This document shows, piece by piece, positions 39,556-48,587 of a stretch of 64,000 bases of DNA; position 1 is the first letter of the stretch, and each line of letters begins with the position of its first letter. Position numbers and translations under genes: made by a program. Source of the stretch: Actinacidiphila rubida (GTDB lineage Bacteria; Actinomycetota; Actinomycetes; Streptomycetales; Streptomycetaceae); assembly GCF_900110255.1 (NCBI RefSeq), contig NZ_FODD01000008.1, positions 124,001 through 188,000 on the forward strand, in the 5' to 3' direction. The notes under the pieces are model-generated. The model searched no databases, had not been told where the DNA came from, and saw nothing but the letters and a program-made list of their open reading frames with translations.

Positions 39556-40371
39556 TCAACTCCCCGAAGCCGCAGGTGCGGTGGGTGCGCTGACGTCGAA
39601 GTGTCGGGCACGGGGCTCCGCCTTCATGAGCGCGGCGAGCACCGACGCCTTGAACGCGCCCTGTTCCGCGCTCCCCCACATCACGTCACGTCCGCCCGCG
39701 AGTTCGACGGTGATGCCGTCCCAGGAACGCACCCGGATCGCGGTCGCGTGACCCTTGAGGGAATCCGGAAGATCGCCGGAGACGGCAATCGCGGACTGCA
39801 GCAGCCGGCTGGTGCCGAATACCCGCAGACTCGCCGCCGCGCCCTTGGCGTCGGGGGCCAATTCGACCAGCGGAACGCCGGCCGGCGCGCGGTCGACGGT
39901 GGCGAACCGCACCCCGTCGCGGTCGACTTCGGTGAACTTCGGGCCGTTCTCCAGCACCGCGGAAGGCACCCGTTCGGTCACCGTGACCGTGACCGTGTGC
40001 GGCCAGGAACGGCTGACGTCGACCCGGTCGATCCGCGGCAGCGCCGCCAGCAGCCGCCGCCGGACCGCGCCGGTGTCGACGGAGACCAGCGGCCCGCCGA
40101 GCGGTACGGCCGCGGCCCGCTCGATCTGGTCGGCGGTGAGGACCTGTTCGCCGCGCACCGTCACACGGTTCGCGCGGAACCAGCCCGACCCGTACACCGC
40201 CCACGTGCCGCCGCCGGCCAGCACCGTCAGCAGCACCAGGGCGATCAGTGAAGTCCTGCGCGAGGGCGGAGTGATGCGGAGCCGGACGCGGCCGCGCCGG
40301 CCCCCGTCGCCGGCCGCGGGCGGCGGTCCCCCGGGACCGGTGCCCCGCGGCCTGGCCTCGATTCCGGCCAC
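39556..40371 (-). CDS. ftsQ: Cell division protein FtsQ/DivIB
   Basis: A bitopic protein of 271 residues. A cytoplasmic N-terminus rich in Gly/Pro/Arg is followed by one membrane helix (TSLIALVLLTVLAGGGTWAVY), a POTRA domain (FRANRVTVRGEQVLTADQIERAA), and the FtsQ beta domain. With FtsL and FtsB-like partners it links the Z-ring to septal wall synthesis. I chose GTG 40371 with GGGGAG upstream; the frame stays open to 40467 but lacks a better start. Confidence 0.93.
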   Translation of the reverse strand: MAGIEARPRGTGPGGPPPAAGDGGRRGRVRLRITPPSRRTSLIALVLLTVLAGGGTWAVYGSGWFRANRVTVRGEQVLTADQIERAAAVPLGGPLVSVDTGAVRRRLLAALPRIDRVDVSRSWPHTVTVTVTERVPSAVLENGPKFTEVDRDGVRFATVDRAPAGVPLVELAPDAKGAAASLRVFGTSRLLQSAIAVSGDLPDSLKGHATAIRVRSWDGITVELAGGRDVMWGSAEQGAFKASVLAALMKAEPRARHFDVSAPTAPAASGS

Positions 40372-40515
40372 CCTGACTCCCCACGTCGACGCCTGCGGAG
40401 CGGCGTGCCCCCGCCGCTCTCTGCCGACCCATCGTGCCAGCCCGGGCCGGGAACTCCGCGGGACCACCCCCGGCGCGCCTCACGGCGGGCCGGGCGGCGT
40501 CCCGCGGAGCGGCGG

Positions 40516-41607
40516 TCACCCGCGGCGTGCGGCGACCGCCTCGTAGACCATGGACACCAGGAGCTCGTCCGCGTCGCGGCGGCCGAACTCCGCGGCGGCG
40601 CGCGACATCGCGTAGAGCCGGTGCGGGTCGGTGAGCACCGGCAGCACGTTGCCGAGCACCCAGTCGGGGGTGAGTTCGGCGTCGTCGACCAGCAGGCCGC
40701 CGCCGGCCTTGACCACCGGCTGGGCGTTGAGCCGCTGCTCGCCGTTGCCGATCGGCAGCGGGACGTAGGCGGCCGGCAGCCCGACGGCGGACAGCTCGGC
40801 GACGGTCATCGCGCCGGCCCGGCACAGCATCATGTCGGCGGCGGCGTAGGCGAGATCCATCCGGTCGACGTAGGGCACCGGGCGGTACGGCGGCATGCCG
40901 GGCATGTTGTCGGACCGCGGCAGCTCGTTCTTCGGGCCGACCGCGTGCAGGATCTGGATGCCGGACTGCTGCATGCGCGGGGCGACCGTGGCGATCACCT
41001 CGTTGAGCCGCCGCGCGCCCTGGGAACCGCCGGACACCAGCAGGGTGGGCAGGTTCTGGTCGAGGCCGAAGACGTGCCGGCCCTCGGGGCGGGCCGCGGC
41101 CCGGTCCAGGGTGGCGATGCTGCGGCGCAGCGGGATGCCGATGTAACGGGCGTCGCGCAGCTTGCTGTCGGGGGTCGAGACGGCGACCGCGTGGGCGTAG
41201 CGGGAGCCGATCTTGTTGGCCAGTCCGGGACGGGCGTTGGCCTCGTGCACCACGATCGGCACGCCGAGCCGCTTGGCGGCCAGGTAGCCGGGCAGCGCGA
41301 CGTAGCCGCCGAAGCCGACGACGCAGTCCGCCTTGGTGCGCTCCAGCACCTGCTCGGCGGCCTTGATCGTGCCGCGGAGCCGGCCGGGCACGGTGATCAG
41401 TTCGGCCGTGGGCCGGCGCGGCAGCGGGACCGCGGGAATGAGCGCCAGCTCGTAGCCGCGCTCCGGTACGAGCCTGGTCTCCAGGCCCTTCTCGGTGCCC
41501 AGGGCCGTGATGCCCACGGTCGGGTCCTGCCTGCGCAGGGCATCGGCGAGCGCGAGCGCCGGCTCGATGTGGCCGGCGGTCCCCCCACCGGCGAGTACGA
41601 CATGCAC
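40516..41607 (-). CDS. murG: UDP-GlcNAc transferase MurG
   Basis: A peripheral membrane glycosyltransferase (GT-B) of 363 residues that adds GlcNAc to lipid I to give lipid II. The N-terminal Gly loop is [22 protein letters not shown]; the membrane-side [20 protein letters not shown] and the donor site [15 protein letters not shown] and [17 protein letters not shown] are present. The GTG at 41607 lies 6 bp after the ftsW stop. Confidence 0.97.
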   Translation of the reverse strand: MHVVLAGGGTAGHIEPALALADALRRQDPTVGITALGTEKGLETRLVPERGYELALIPAVPLPRRPTAELITVPGRLRGTIKAAEQVLERTKADCVVGFGGYVALPGYLAAKRLGVPIVVHEANARPGLANKIGSRYAHAVAVSTPDSKLRDARYIGIPLRRSIATLDRAAARPEGRHVFGLDQNLPTLLVSGGSQGARRLNEVIATVAPRMQQSGIQILHAVGPKNELPRSDNMPGMPPYRPVPYVDRMDLAYAAADMMLCRAGAMTVAELSAVGLPAAYVPLPIGNGEQRLNAQPVVKAGGGLLVDDAELTPDWVLGNVLPVLTDPHRLYAMSRAAAEFGRRDADELLVSMVYEAVAARRG

Positions 41608-41613
41608 CGAAAT

Positions 41614-42900
41614 TCACCGCTCTCCGGACGGCCGCCGTCTGGCGCGCCGTCGCATCGTCCGTCTCACTACCCCCGTCAGGGAGTTGTTCCGGCCCCGCAC
41701 GGCCAGGGCCGCTCGCGCCGCGGGCTCGCTCCTGGCGAAGGAGATCAGCAGCCCGATCGCGAACATCGTCGGAAGGAGGGCGGATCCTCCGTAGGAGAAC
41801 AGCGGGAGCGGGACCCCGGCGATCGGCAGCAGGCCGAGCACCGCACCGATGTTGATCACGGCCTGCGCCGTGATCCAGGTGGTCACACCACCCGCTGCGA
41901 ACCTGACGAAGGGGTCCTCCGTACGACCGGCCACGCGGATACCCGCGTAGCCTAGTGCCGCGAAGAGGGCGAGCACGGACAGCGTCCCTGCCAGGCCCAG
42001 TTCCTCCCCGGTCACGGCGAAGATGAAGTCGGTGTGCGGCTCCGGGAGTTCGCCCCATTTCTCCACGCTCGCCCCGAGTCCGGTGCCGAACCAGCCGCCG
42101 GACGCCAGCGCGTAGATGCCGTGCACGGCCTGCCAGCACCGGTCGTCGCTGCCCGGCGAGGTGGCGGCGATGCAGTGCAGCCGGCCCATGCGGTTGGGGT
42201 TGGTGGCGATCGCCAGGGTGGCCAGCGCGAGGGCGCCGGCGAGCACGCCGGCGAACAGCCGGGTGGGGGCGCCGGCCAGCCAGAGCATGCCGAACAGCAC
42301 GGCGGTGAGGATCATCGTGGTGCCCATGTCGCCGCCGAGCATGATCAGTCCGAGCAGCAGCACGGTCACCGGCACCAGCGGCACCAGCAGGTGCTTCCAC
42401 TGGACGAGCAGGTGCCGGTCGTTCTTGCGGGCCAGCAGGTCGGCCCCCCACAGCACCAGGGCGAGCTTGCCGAACTCGCTGGGCTGGAGCTGGAAGGGGC
42501 CGCCGATGGAGAGCCAGTTGGTATTGCCGTTCACCGTCTGCCCTATCCCCGGCACCTGCACCAGGCACATCAGGAACACCGCGCCCAGCAGCAGCGGGTA
42601 GGCCAGCGCCCGGTGCAGCCGCACCGGGGCGCGTGCGGCGAACCACAGCAGCACCGCGCCGATCGCGACGGCCAGCAGCTGCTTGCGGAAGTAGAACGTC
42701 GACGGCAGCCCGTAGCGCAGGGCCTGGATCTGCGAGGCGGAGTACACCATCACCAGGCCCAGCACGGTGATCAGCAGGCTCGCGCCGAGGATGACGTAGT
42801 AGGCGGTCAGCGGGCGGTCCCAGGCCGTGCGCAGCCGCCCCGGCAGCCGGGCGGCGCCGCGCAGCGCGCTGCCGCGCGGCCGTACCGAATAGCCGCTCAA
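41614..42900 (-). CDS. ftsW: SEDS glycosyltransferase FtsW
   Basis: A polytopic septal peptidoglycan polymerase of about 428 residues with ten hydrophobic segments. SEDS signatures include YSASQIQALRYGLPSTFYFRKQ, QPSEFGKLALVLW, and the catalytic-loop region GASVEKWGELPEPHTDFIFA and PLPLFSYGGSALL. It works with FtsI. I chose TTG 42900 because GAGGGGG lies 5 nt upstream; the frame upstream overlaps murD and has no ribosome site. The C-terminal tail is Arg-rich. Confidence 0.95.
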   Translation of the reverse strand: MSGYSVRPRGSALRGAARLPGRLRTAWDRPLTAYYVILGASLLITVLGLVMVYSASQIQALRYGLPSTFYFRKQLLAVAIGAVLLWFAARAPVRLHRALAYPLLLGAVFLMCLVQVPGIGQTVNGNTNWLSIGGPFQLQPSEFGKLALVLWGADLLARKNDRHLLVQWKHLLVPLVPVTVLLLGLIMLGGDMGTTMILTAVLFGMLWLAGAPTRLFAGVLAGALALATLAIATNPNRMGRLHCIAATSPGSDDRCWQAVHGIYALASGGWFGTGLGASVEKWGELPEPHTDFIFAVTGEELGLAGTLSVLALFAALGYAGIRVAGRTEDPFVRFAAGGVTTWITAQAVINIGAVLGLLPIAGVPLPLFSYGGSALLPTMFAIGLLISFARSEPAARAALAVRGRNNSLTGVVRRTMRRRARRRPSGER

Positions 42901-42941
42901 TGCGCCCCCTCTTTCGTGCGCGGCTCCCGCGCCCGGGAGCG

Positions 42942-44417
42942 CTAGCCCTCGGCCGCGCCCGCGCCGGGCGCCGGGCCGGCCGACGCGTCGGCCAGCGCCC
43001 GCACCGCGTCCGCGAACATGTCGCCGCGCTGGTTGTAGTTGGTGAACATGTCCATCGACGCGCAGGCCGGCGCCAGCAGGACCGTGTCGCCCGGCTGGGC
43101 CAGGTCCTGTGCCATGGCGACGGCGGCCGACATCGCCCCAGTGTCGGTCCGGTCCAGCTCGGTGACCGGGACCTGCGGCGCGTGTCGCGCCAGGGCTTCG
43201 CGGATCAGCGCGCGGTCGGCGCCGAAGAGCACGGCGGCCCGCAGCCGCCCGGCCGCGCGCGCGGCCAGCTCGTCGAACTCCGCGCCCTTGGCGAGGCCGC
43301 CGGCCAGCCACACGATCGACGGGTAGGAGGCCAGCGAGGCCTCCGCGGCGTGGGTGTTGGTGGCCTTGGAGTCGTCGACGTAGGTGACGCCGCCGACCGT
43401 GGCGACCTCGGCGATGCGGTGCGCGTCCGGCGTGAAGGCGCGCAGGCCCTCGCGCACCGCGGCCGGTGCCACGCCGAAGGCGCGGGCCAGGGCCGCGGCG
43501 GCCAGGGCGTTGGCGATGTTGTGCGGGGCCGGCGGGGTGACGTCCCCGGTCTCGGCCAGCTCCTGCGCGTTGTTGGCCCGGTCCTCGACGAAGGCCCGGT
43601 CGACGAGGAGGCCGTCGACGACGCCGAACTGCGAGGGACGGGGGGCGTCCAGGGTGAAGGCGATGGCCCGGCAGCCCTCCTCGACGTCGGCTTCGCGGAC
43701 CAGCCGCTCGGTCTCCGGATCGGCCGCGTTGTAGACGCAGGCGACCGTGTTGCCGTGGTAGATCCGGCCCTTGTCGGCCGCGTACGCGGCCATCGAGCCG
43801 TGCCAGTCCAGGTGGTCGGGCGCGAGGTTGAGCACGGCCGCGGAGTGCGGCCGGATGCTGGGCGCCCAGTGCAGCTGGTAGCTGGAGAGTTCGACGGCGA
43901 GCACGTCGTACTCCTGCTCGCCGAGCACCACGTCCAGCAGGGAGACGCCGATGTTGCCGACGGCCGCGGTGCGCAGGCCCGCGGCGGCCAGGATCGCGGC
44001 GAGTATCCGGGTCGTGGTGGTCTTGCCGTTGGTGCCGGTGACCGCGAGCCACGGCGCGGCGCCGGGCTTCCGCAGCCGCCAGGCGAGTTCGACGTCGCCC
44101 CAGACCGGCACACCGGCCTCCTCGGCGGCCAGGAACAGCGGGCTGACCGGCTTCCAGCCGGGCGTGGTGACGACCAGCTCGGTGCCCTCGGGCAGGGTGT
44201 CGCCGTCGCCGAGGCGCACGGTGACGCCCAGCGCCTCCAGTTCGGCGGCCTCGGCGCGCTGCTTGTCGCCCGCGGTGCCGTTGACCACGGTGACCCGGGC
44301 GCCGAGGCCGTGCAGCACCGTGGCGGCCGGCACCCCGGAGACGCCGAGGCCGGCGACGACGACGGCGACGCCCTTGAACTCCTCGGCGCTCTGGGGTCCG
44401 TGCGCGGCGGCGGTCAC
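42942..44417 (-). CDS. murD: UDP-MurNAc-L-Ala:D-Glu ligase MurD
   Basis: A Mur ligase of 491 residues. The N-terminal Rossmann domain shows [21 protein letters not shown], the P-loop is [16 protein letters not shown], and [13 protein letters not shown] and [17 protein letters not shown] complete the central and C-terminal signatures. It adds D-glutamate to the cytoplasmic precursor. The GTG at 44417 overlaps the mraY stop by 4 bp (GTGA). Confidence 0.97.
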   Translation of the reverse strand: MTAAAHGPQSAEEFKGVAVVVAGLGVSGVPAATVLHGLGARVTVVNGTAGDKQRAEAAELEALGVTVRLGDGDTLPEGTELVVTTPGWKPVSPLFLAAEEAGVPVWGDVELAWRLRKPGAAPWLAVTGTNGKTTTTRILAAILAAAGLRTAAVGNIGVSLLDVVLGEQEYDVLAVELSSYQLHWAPSIRPHSAAVLNLAPDHLDWHGSMAAYAADKGRIYHGNTVACVYNAADPETERLVREADVEEGCRAIAFTLDAPRPSQFGVVDGLLVDRAFVEDRANNAQELAETGDVTPPAPHNIANALAAAALARAFGVAPAAVREGLRAFTPDAHRIAEVATVGGVTYVDDSKATNTHAAEASLASYPSIVWLAGGLAKGAEFDELAARAAGRLRAAVLFGADRALIREALARHAPQVPVTELDRTDTGAMSAAVAMAQDLAQPGDTVLLAPACASMDMFTNYNQRGDMFADAVRALADASAGPAPGAGAAEG

Positions 44418-45478
44418 GAGGCGGCCACCCACGCCGCGTAGAAGACGCCCAGCCCGAGGGCCATGCACATGCCCTGGATGATCCAGAACCTGACCACGAC
44501 CAGGACCTCGCTCCAGCCCTTGAGTTCGAAGTGGTGCTGCAGCGGTGCCATCCGGAAGACCCGCTTGCCGGTCAGGCGGAACGAGCCGACCTGGATGATC
44601 ACGGACATGGTGATGAGCACGAAGAGGCCGCCGAGGACGGCCAGCAGCAACTCGGTGCGGGACAGGATCGCCAGTCCGGCGAGCGCGCCGCCCAGCGCCA
44701 GCGAACCGGTGTCGCCCATGAAGATCTTCGCCGGCGAGGTGTTCCACCACAGGAAGCCGAAGCAGGCACCCATCAACGCGGCGGCCACCACGGCCAGGTC
44801 GAGCGGGTCGCGCACCTCGTAGCAGGCGCCGTTGGCGCTCACCGGGGCGCCGCACCACTGGCCGTACTGCCACACGCCGATGACGGTGTAGGCGGCGAAG
44901 GCCATCACGCAGGCGCCGGTCGCGAGGCCGTCGAGGCCGTCGGTGAGGTTCACGCCGTTGGACATCGCCAGGATCATGAACAGCGCCCAGACCACGAAGA
45001 TGACCGGGCCGATCGACCAGCCGAAGTCGGTGGTGAAGGAGAGCTTCGTCGAGGCCGGGGTCTGGTTGCGCGAGTCGTGGAAGTTCAGCGCGAGCACGGC
45101 GAAGGCGATGCCGACGATCAGCTGCCCGGCCATCTTCGCCTTGGCGCGCAGGCCCAGGCTGCGCTGCTTGACGATCTTGATGTAGTCGTCGAGGAAGCCC
45201 ACCAGGCCGAGGCCCGCGGTCAGGAAGAGCACCAGCACGCCGGAGATCGACGGCTTGTCGCCGGTGATCAGCTTCGTGGCCGCGTAGGCGACGATCGTCG
45301 CCAGGATGAAGGCGATGCCGCCCATGGTGGGCGTACCGCGCTTGCTGTGGTGGGCCTTCGGGCCGTCGTCCCGGATCATCTGGCCGTAGCCGCGCGAGGC
45401 CAGCAGCCGGATCAGCAGCGGGGTGCCGATCAGGGAGAGGAAGAGACCGAGGACGCCGGAGACGAGGATCTGCTTCAT
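44414..45478 (-). CDS. mraY: Phospho-N-acetylmuramoyl-pentapeptide transferase MraY
   Basis: An integral membrane enzyme of 354 residues with ten helices. It moves phospho-MurNAc-pentapeptide to undecaprenyl phosphate, giving lipid I. Visible are [14 protein letters not shown], the active-site aspartates in [10 protein letters not shown] and [15 protein letters not shown], and the C-terminal [14 protein letters not shown]. Its ATG overlaps the murF stop by 4 bp (ATGA). Confidence 0.98.
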   Translation of the reverse strand: MKQILVSGVLGLFLSLIGTPLLIRLLASRGYGQMIRDDGPKAHHSKRGTPTMGGIAFILATIVAYAATKLITGDKPSISGVLVLFLTAGLGLVGFLDDYIKIVKQRSLGLRAKAKMAGQLIVGIAFAVLALNFHDSRNQTPASTKLSFTTDFGWSIGPVIFVVWALFMILAMSNGVNLTDGLDGLATGACVMAFAAYTVIGVWQYGQWCGAPVSANGACYEVRDPLDLAVVAAALMGACFGFLWWNTSPAKIFMGDTGSLALGGALAGLAILSRTELLLAVLGGLFVLITMSVIIQVGSFRLTGKRVFRMAPLQHHFELKGWSEVLVVVRFWIIQGMCMALGLGVFYAAWVAAS

Positions 45479-46887
45479 CGGGCGGCACCCTCGATCAGCG
45501 CGAGCGCGACCGCTTCGAGCCCGACCGACCTCGATGCCTTCACCAGCACGACGTCCCCCGGGCGCACTTCCCTGCGCAACAGGTCGATCGCCGCCTCAGC
45601 GTCGGACACGTGCACCGACTCCTCACCCCACGAACCCTCGTTATAGGCGCCCATTTGCAGCCAGGCGGCTTCGGTACCACCCACGGCCACGAGCTTGCTG
45701 ACGTTGAGCCGGACGGCCAGCCGCCCCACGGCGTCGTGCTCGGCCAGCGACTGCTCGCCGAGTTCGGCCATCTGTCCCAGCACCGCCCAGGTACGGCCCC
45801 CCCGAGCCCGTGCCGGCGTGCCCATCGCAGCCAGTGCGCGCAGGGCGGCCCTCATCGATTCGGGGTTCGCGTTGTAGGCGTCGTTGACGACCGTCACGCC
45901 GTCGGGGCGCTCGGTGACCTCCATACGCCAGCGTGAGAGCGAGTCCGCTTCGGAGAGCGCGGTGGCGATCTCCTGTGCGGGCATGCCGAGTTCACCGGCG
46001 ACGGCGGCCGCGGCGAGCGCGTTCGACACGTGGTGCTCACCGTACAGGCGCAAGGTCACGTCGGCGCACCCGGTGGGTGTGCGCAAGCTGAAGACCGCCT
46101 GTCCCCGGTCGTTGAGCCGGACATTCTCGGCGCGGTAGTCGGCCTTCTCGCTCTCCCCGAAGCGCACCACCCGCGCCGTGGTCCGGCTCGCCATCTCCCT
46201 GACCAGCGGGTCGTCGGCGTTGAGGACGGCGATGCCGCCGTCCTCGGCGGACGGCAGCGCCTCGACCATCTCGCCCTTGGCGATGGCGATCTGCTCGCGG
46301 CCGCCGAACTCGCCGATGTGGGCGCTGCCGACGTTGAGCACCATGCCGATCCGCGGCGGCGTCAGTCCGGTGAGGTAGCGGATGTGGCCGATGCCGCGGG
46401 CGCCCATCTCCAGCACCAGGTGCCGGGTCTTCTCGTCGGCCTGCAGCGCGGTCAGCGGGAGCCCGATCTCGTTGTTGAGCGAGCCCGGGGTCCACACCGT
46501 GGGCGCCAGCCGCTCCAGCAGCTGTGCCAGCAGGTCCTTGGTGCTGGTCTTGCCCGCGGAGCCGGTGAGCGCCACCACGGTGGCGCCGAGCAGCTCGATG
46601 ACGTGGCGGGCGAGGGCGCCGAGGGCGGCCTGCACGTCCTCCACCACGATCGCGGGTACTCCGACGGGCCGGGCGGCGAGCACCGCCACCGCCCCGTCGG
46701 TGACCGCGCCCGCGGCGTAGTCGTGGCCGTCCGCGCGTTCGCCGGCGAAGGCGACGAAGAGGGCGCCGGGCACCACCTCGCGGGAGTCCCTGACGACGGG
46801 TCCGGTCACCCGCACATCACTGTCCGGTATGTCGTGCATGCTCCCGCCGACCGCGCGTGCGACCTCGGCGAGGGTGAGGGGGATCAC
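45475..46887 (-). CDS. murF: UDP-MurNAc-tripeptide:D-Ala-D-Ala ligase MurF
   Basis: A Mur ligase of 470 residues that adds D-Ala-D-Ala to the tripeptide precursor. The P-loop is [15 protein letters not shown], and [21 protein letters not shown] is the MurF-specific C-terminal signature. [16 protein letters not shown] is also conserved. The GTG at 46887 overlaps the murE stop by 4 bp (GTGA). Confidence 0.97.
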   Translation of the reverse strand: MIPLTLAEVARAVGGSMHDIPDSDVRVTGPVVRDSREVVPGALFVAFAGERADGHDYAAGAVTDGAVAVLAARPVGVPAIVVEDVQAALGALARHVIELLGATVVALTGSAGKTSTKDLLAQLLERLAPTVWTPGSLNNEIGLPLTALQADEKTRHLVLEMGARGIGHIRYLTGLTPPRIGMVLNVGSAHIGEFGGREQIAIAKGEMVEALPSAEDGGIAVLNADDPLVREMASRTTARVVRFGESEKADYRAENVRLNDRGQAVFSLRTPTGCADVTLRLYGEHHVSNALAAAAVAGELGMPAQEIATALSEADSLSRWRMEVTERPDGVTVVNDAYNANPESMRAALRALAAMGTPARARGGRTWAVLGQMAELGEQSLAEHDAVGRLAVRLNVSKLVAVGGTEAAWLQMGAYNEGSWGEESVHVSDAEAAIDLLRREVRPGDVVLVKASRSVGLEAVALALIEGAAR

Positions 46888-48587
46888 AGCTGTTTCTGGT
46901 CCTTCTCGATCGCGGCGCGCAGCACCTCACGGTCGTCGAAGGGGCGAACCTCTCCGGCGATGTCCTGGCCCTGCTCGTGGCCCTTGCCGGCCACCAGCAC
47001 GATGTCGCCGGGCCGCGCCTGCGCGACGGCCACGGCCACCGCGGCGGCCCGGTCCGGTTCGACGATGACGTGGCCCCGCTCGGCGGCGGGGACGCCCACT
47101 GCTCCGTCCAGCATCGCGGCGACGATGGCCAGCGGATCCTCCGACCGCGGATTGTCCGAGGTCAGCACCGCGGTGTCGGCGAGCCGGGCGAGCGCGGCGC
47201 CCATCGGCCCGCGCTTGGTCCGGTCGCGGTCGCCGCCGCAGCCCAGCACGGCGTGGATACGGCCCTCGGTGGTGGTCCGCAGCGCCCGCAGCACCGACTC
47301 GACCGCGTCGGTCTTGTGCGCGTAGTCCACCACCGCCAGGTACTCCTGCCCGGCGTCCACCCGCTCCAGGCGGCCCGGCACGCCCGGCACCGCAGCGATA
47401 CCGTCGGCGGCGGCCTGCGGGTCGACGCCCGCCGCGGCCAGCGCGGTGATCGCGGCGAGCGTGTTGGCCACGTTGAACGGGCCGGGCAGGGGGGCCACCG
47501 CCTGCACGTGCTCGCCCTTGGGGCCGATGACCGTGAAGCGGCTGTCCATCAGCCCGGCCCGGACGTCCTCGGCCCGCCAGTCGGCGTCCAGCCGGCCCTC
47601 GGCGGAGTACGTCACCAGCGGCACGGTGGCCTCGGCGACCAGCCGGCGGCCGTACTCGTCGTCGAGGTTGACCACGCCCAGCAGGCTGCGGCGCGGGGTG
47701 AACAGCTGCGCCTTGGCCTGGAAGTAGTCCTCCATACCCGAGTGGAACTCCATGTGCTCGGGACTGAGGTTGTTGAAGACCGCGACGTCGAACACGGCGC
47801 CGTCGACCCGGCCGAGGACGAGCGCGTGGCTGGAGACCTCCATGACCACGGACTCCACGCCGCGCTCGCGCATCACCGCGAACAGCGCCTGGAGGTCGGT
47901 GGCCTCCGGGGTGGTCCGCTCGCTCTTGATCCGCTCGTCGCCGATCCGGGTCTCCACGGTGCCGATCAGCCCGGTGAGGCCGTGGCGTGCGGCACGCAGG
48001 CCGCCCTCGACGAGGTACGAGGTCGTGGTCTTGCCGGAGGTGCCGGTGACCCCGATCCGCAGCAGGCCCTCGCCGGGCCTGCCGTAGACCTCGGCGGCCA
48101 GCTCGCCCATCACGGCGCGCGGGTCGGGCACGGTCAGCACGGGCAGGCCGGTGGCGGCGGCGCGCTCGGCGCCGTCCGGGTCGGTGAGCACCGCGACGGC
48201 GCCGGCCTGCGCGGCCTGGGCGGCGAAGTCCGCGCCGTGGAAGCGCGCGCCCGGCAGCGCCGCGTACAGGTCGCCGGGGCGCACCGCGCGCGAGTCGTGG
48301 GTGATGCCGGTGACGTCCGTGACGCCGGAGACGCCGGTGACGTCAGCCGGGCCGCCGGTCGCGGGCACCCCGAGCCGGCCGGCGAGCGCGGCCAGCGGCT
48401 GGGGGCTCGGATGCGCCGGGCGCGGCGCGCCAGGCTGTCTGAGGGTTTGATCAGCGTTGGGCACGGCGGTGAGATTACCCGGCTGCCGGGGCCCCGGGTC
48501 AAAAGCGCCCGGTGGCGGCCCGAGCGGGTCACCACCCCGGGCGCCCCGGCCGCGATGCTGGTCAGCGAGGTCGTTCATCCGGATCAC
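46884..48587 (-). CDS. murE: UDP-MurNAc-L-Ala-D-Glu:diamino acid ligase MurE
   Basis: A Mur ligase of about 567 residues, longer than usual (about 500). The P-loop is IGVTGTSGKTTTSYL, and the C-terminal substrate stretch LTSDNPRSEDP carries the DNPR motif of diaminopimelate-adding enzymes. In Streptomyces this is LL-diaminopimelate. I chose GTG 48587 because it overlaps the ftsI stop (GTGA) like most of this operon. ATG 48578 and GTG 48464 are in frame. The first 60-70 residues are low-complexity and lack an enzyme motif, so a later start is possible. Confidence 0.92.
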   Translation of the reverse strand: MIRMNDLADQHRGRGARGGDPLGPPPGAFDPGPRQPGNLTAVPNADQTLRQPGAPRPAHPSPQPLAALAGRLGVPATGGPADVTGVSGVTDVTGITHDSRAVRPGDLYAALPGARFHGADFAAQAAQAGAVAVLTDPDGAERAAATGLPVLTVPDPRAVMGELAAEVYGRPGEGLLRIGVTGTSGKTTTSYLVEGGLRAARHGLTGLIGTVETRIGDERIKSERTTPEATDLQALFAVMRERGVESVVMEVSSHALVLGRVDGAVFDVAVFNNLSPEHMEFHSGMEDYFQAKAQLFTPRRSLLGVVNLDDEYGRRLVAEATVPLVTYSAEGRLDADWRAEDVRAGLMDSRFTVIGPKGEHVQAVAPLPGPFNVANTLAAITALAAAGVDPQAAADGIAAVPGVPGRLERVDAGQEYLAVVDYAHKTDAVESVLRALRTTTEGRIHAVLGCGGDRDRTKRGPMGAALARLADTAVLTSDNPRSEDPLAIVAAMLDGAVGVPAAERGHVIVEPDRAAAVAVAVAQARPGDIVLVAGKGHEQGQDIAGEVRPFDDREVLRAAIEKDQKQL

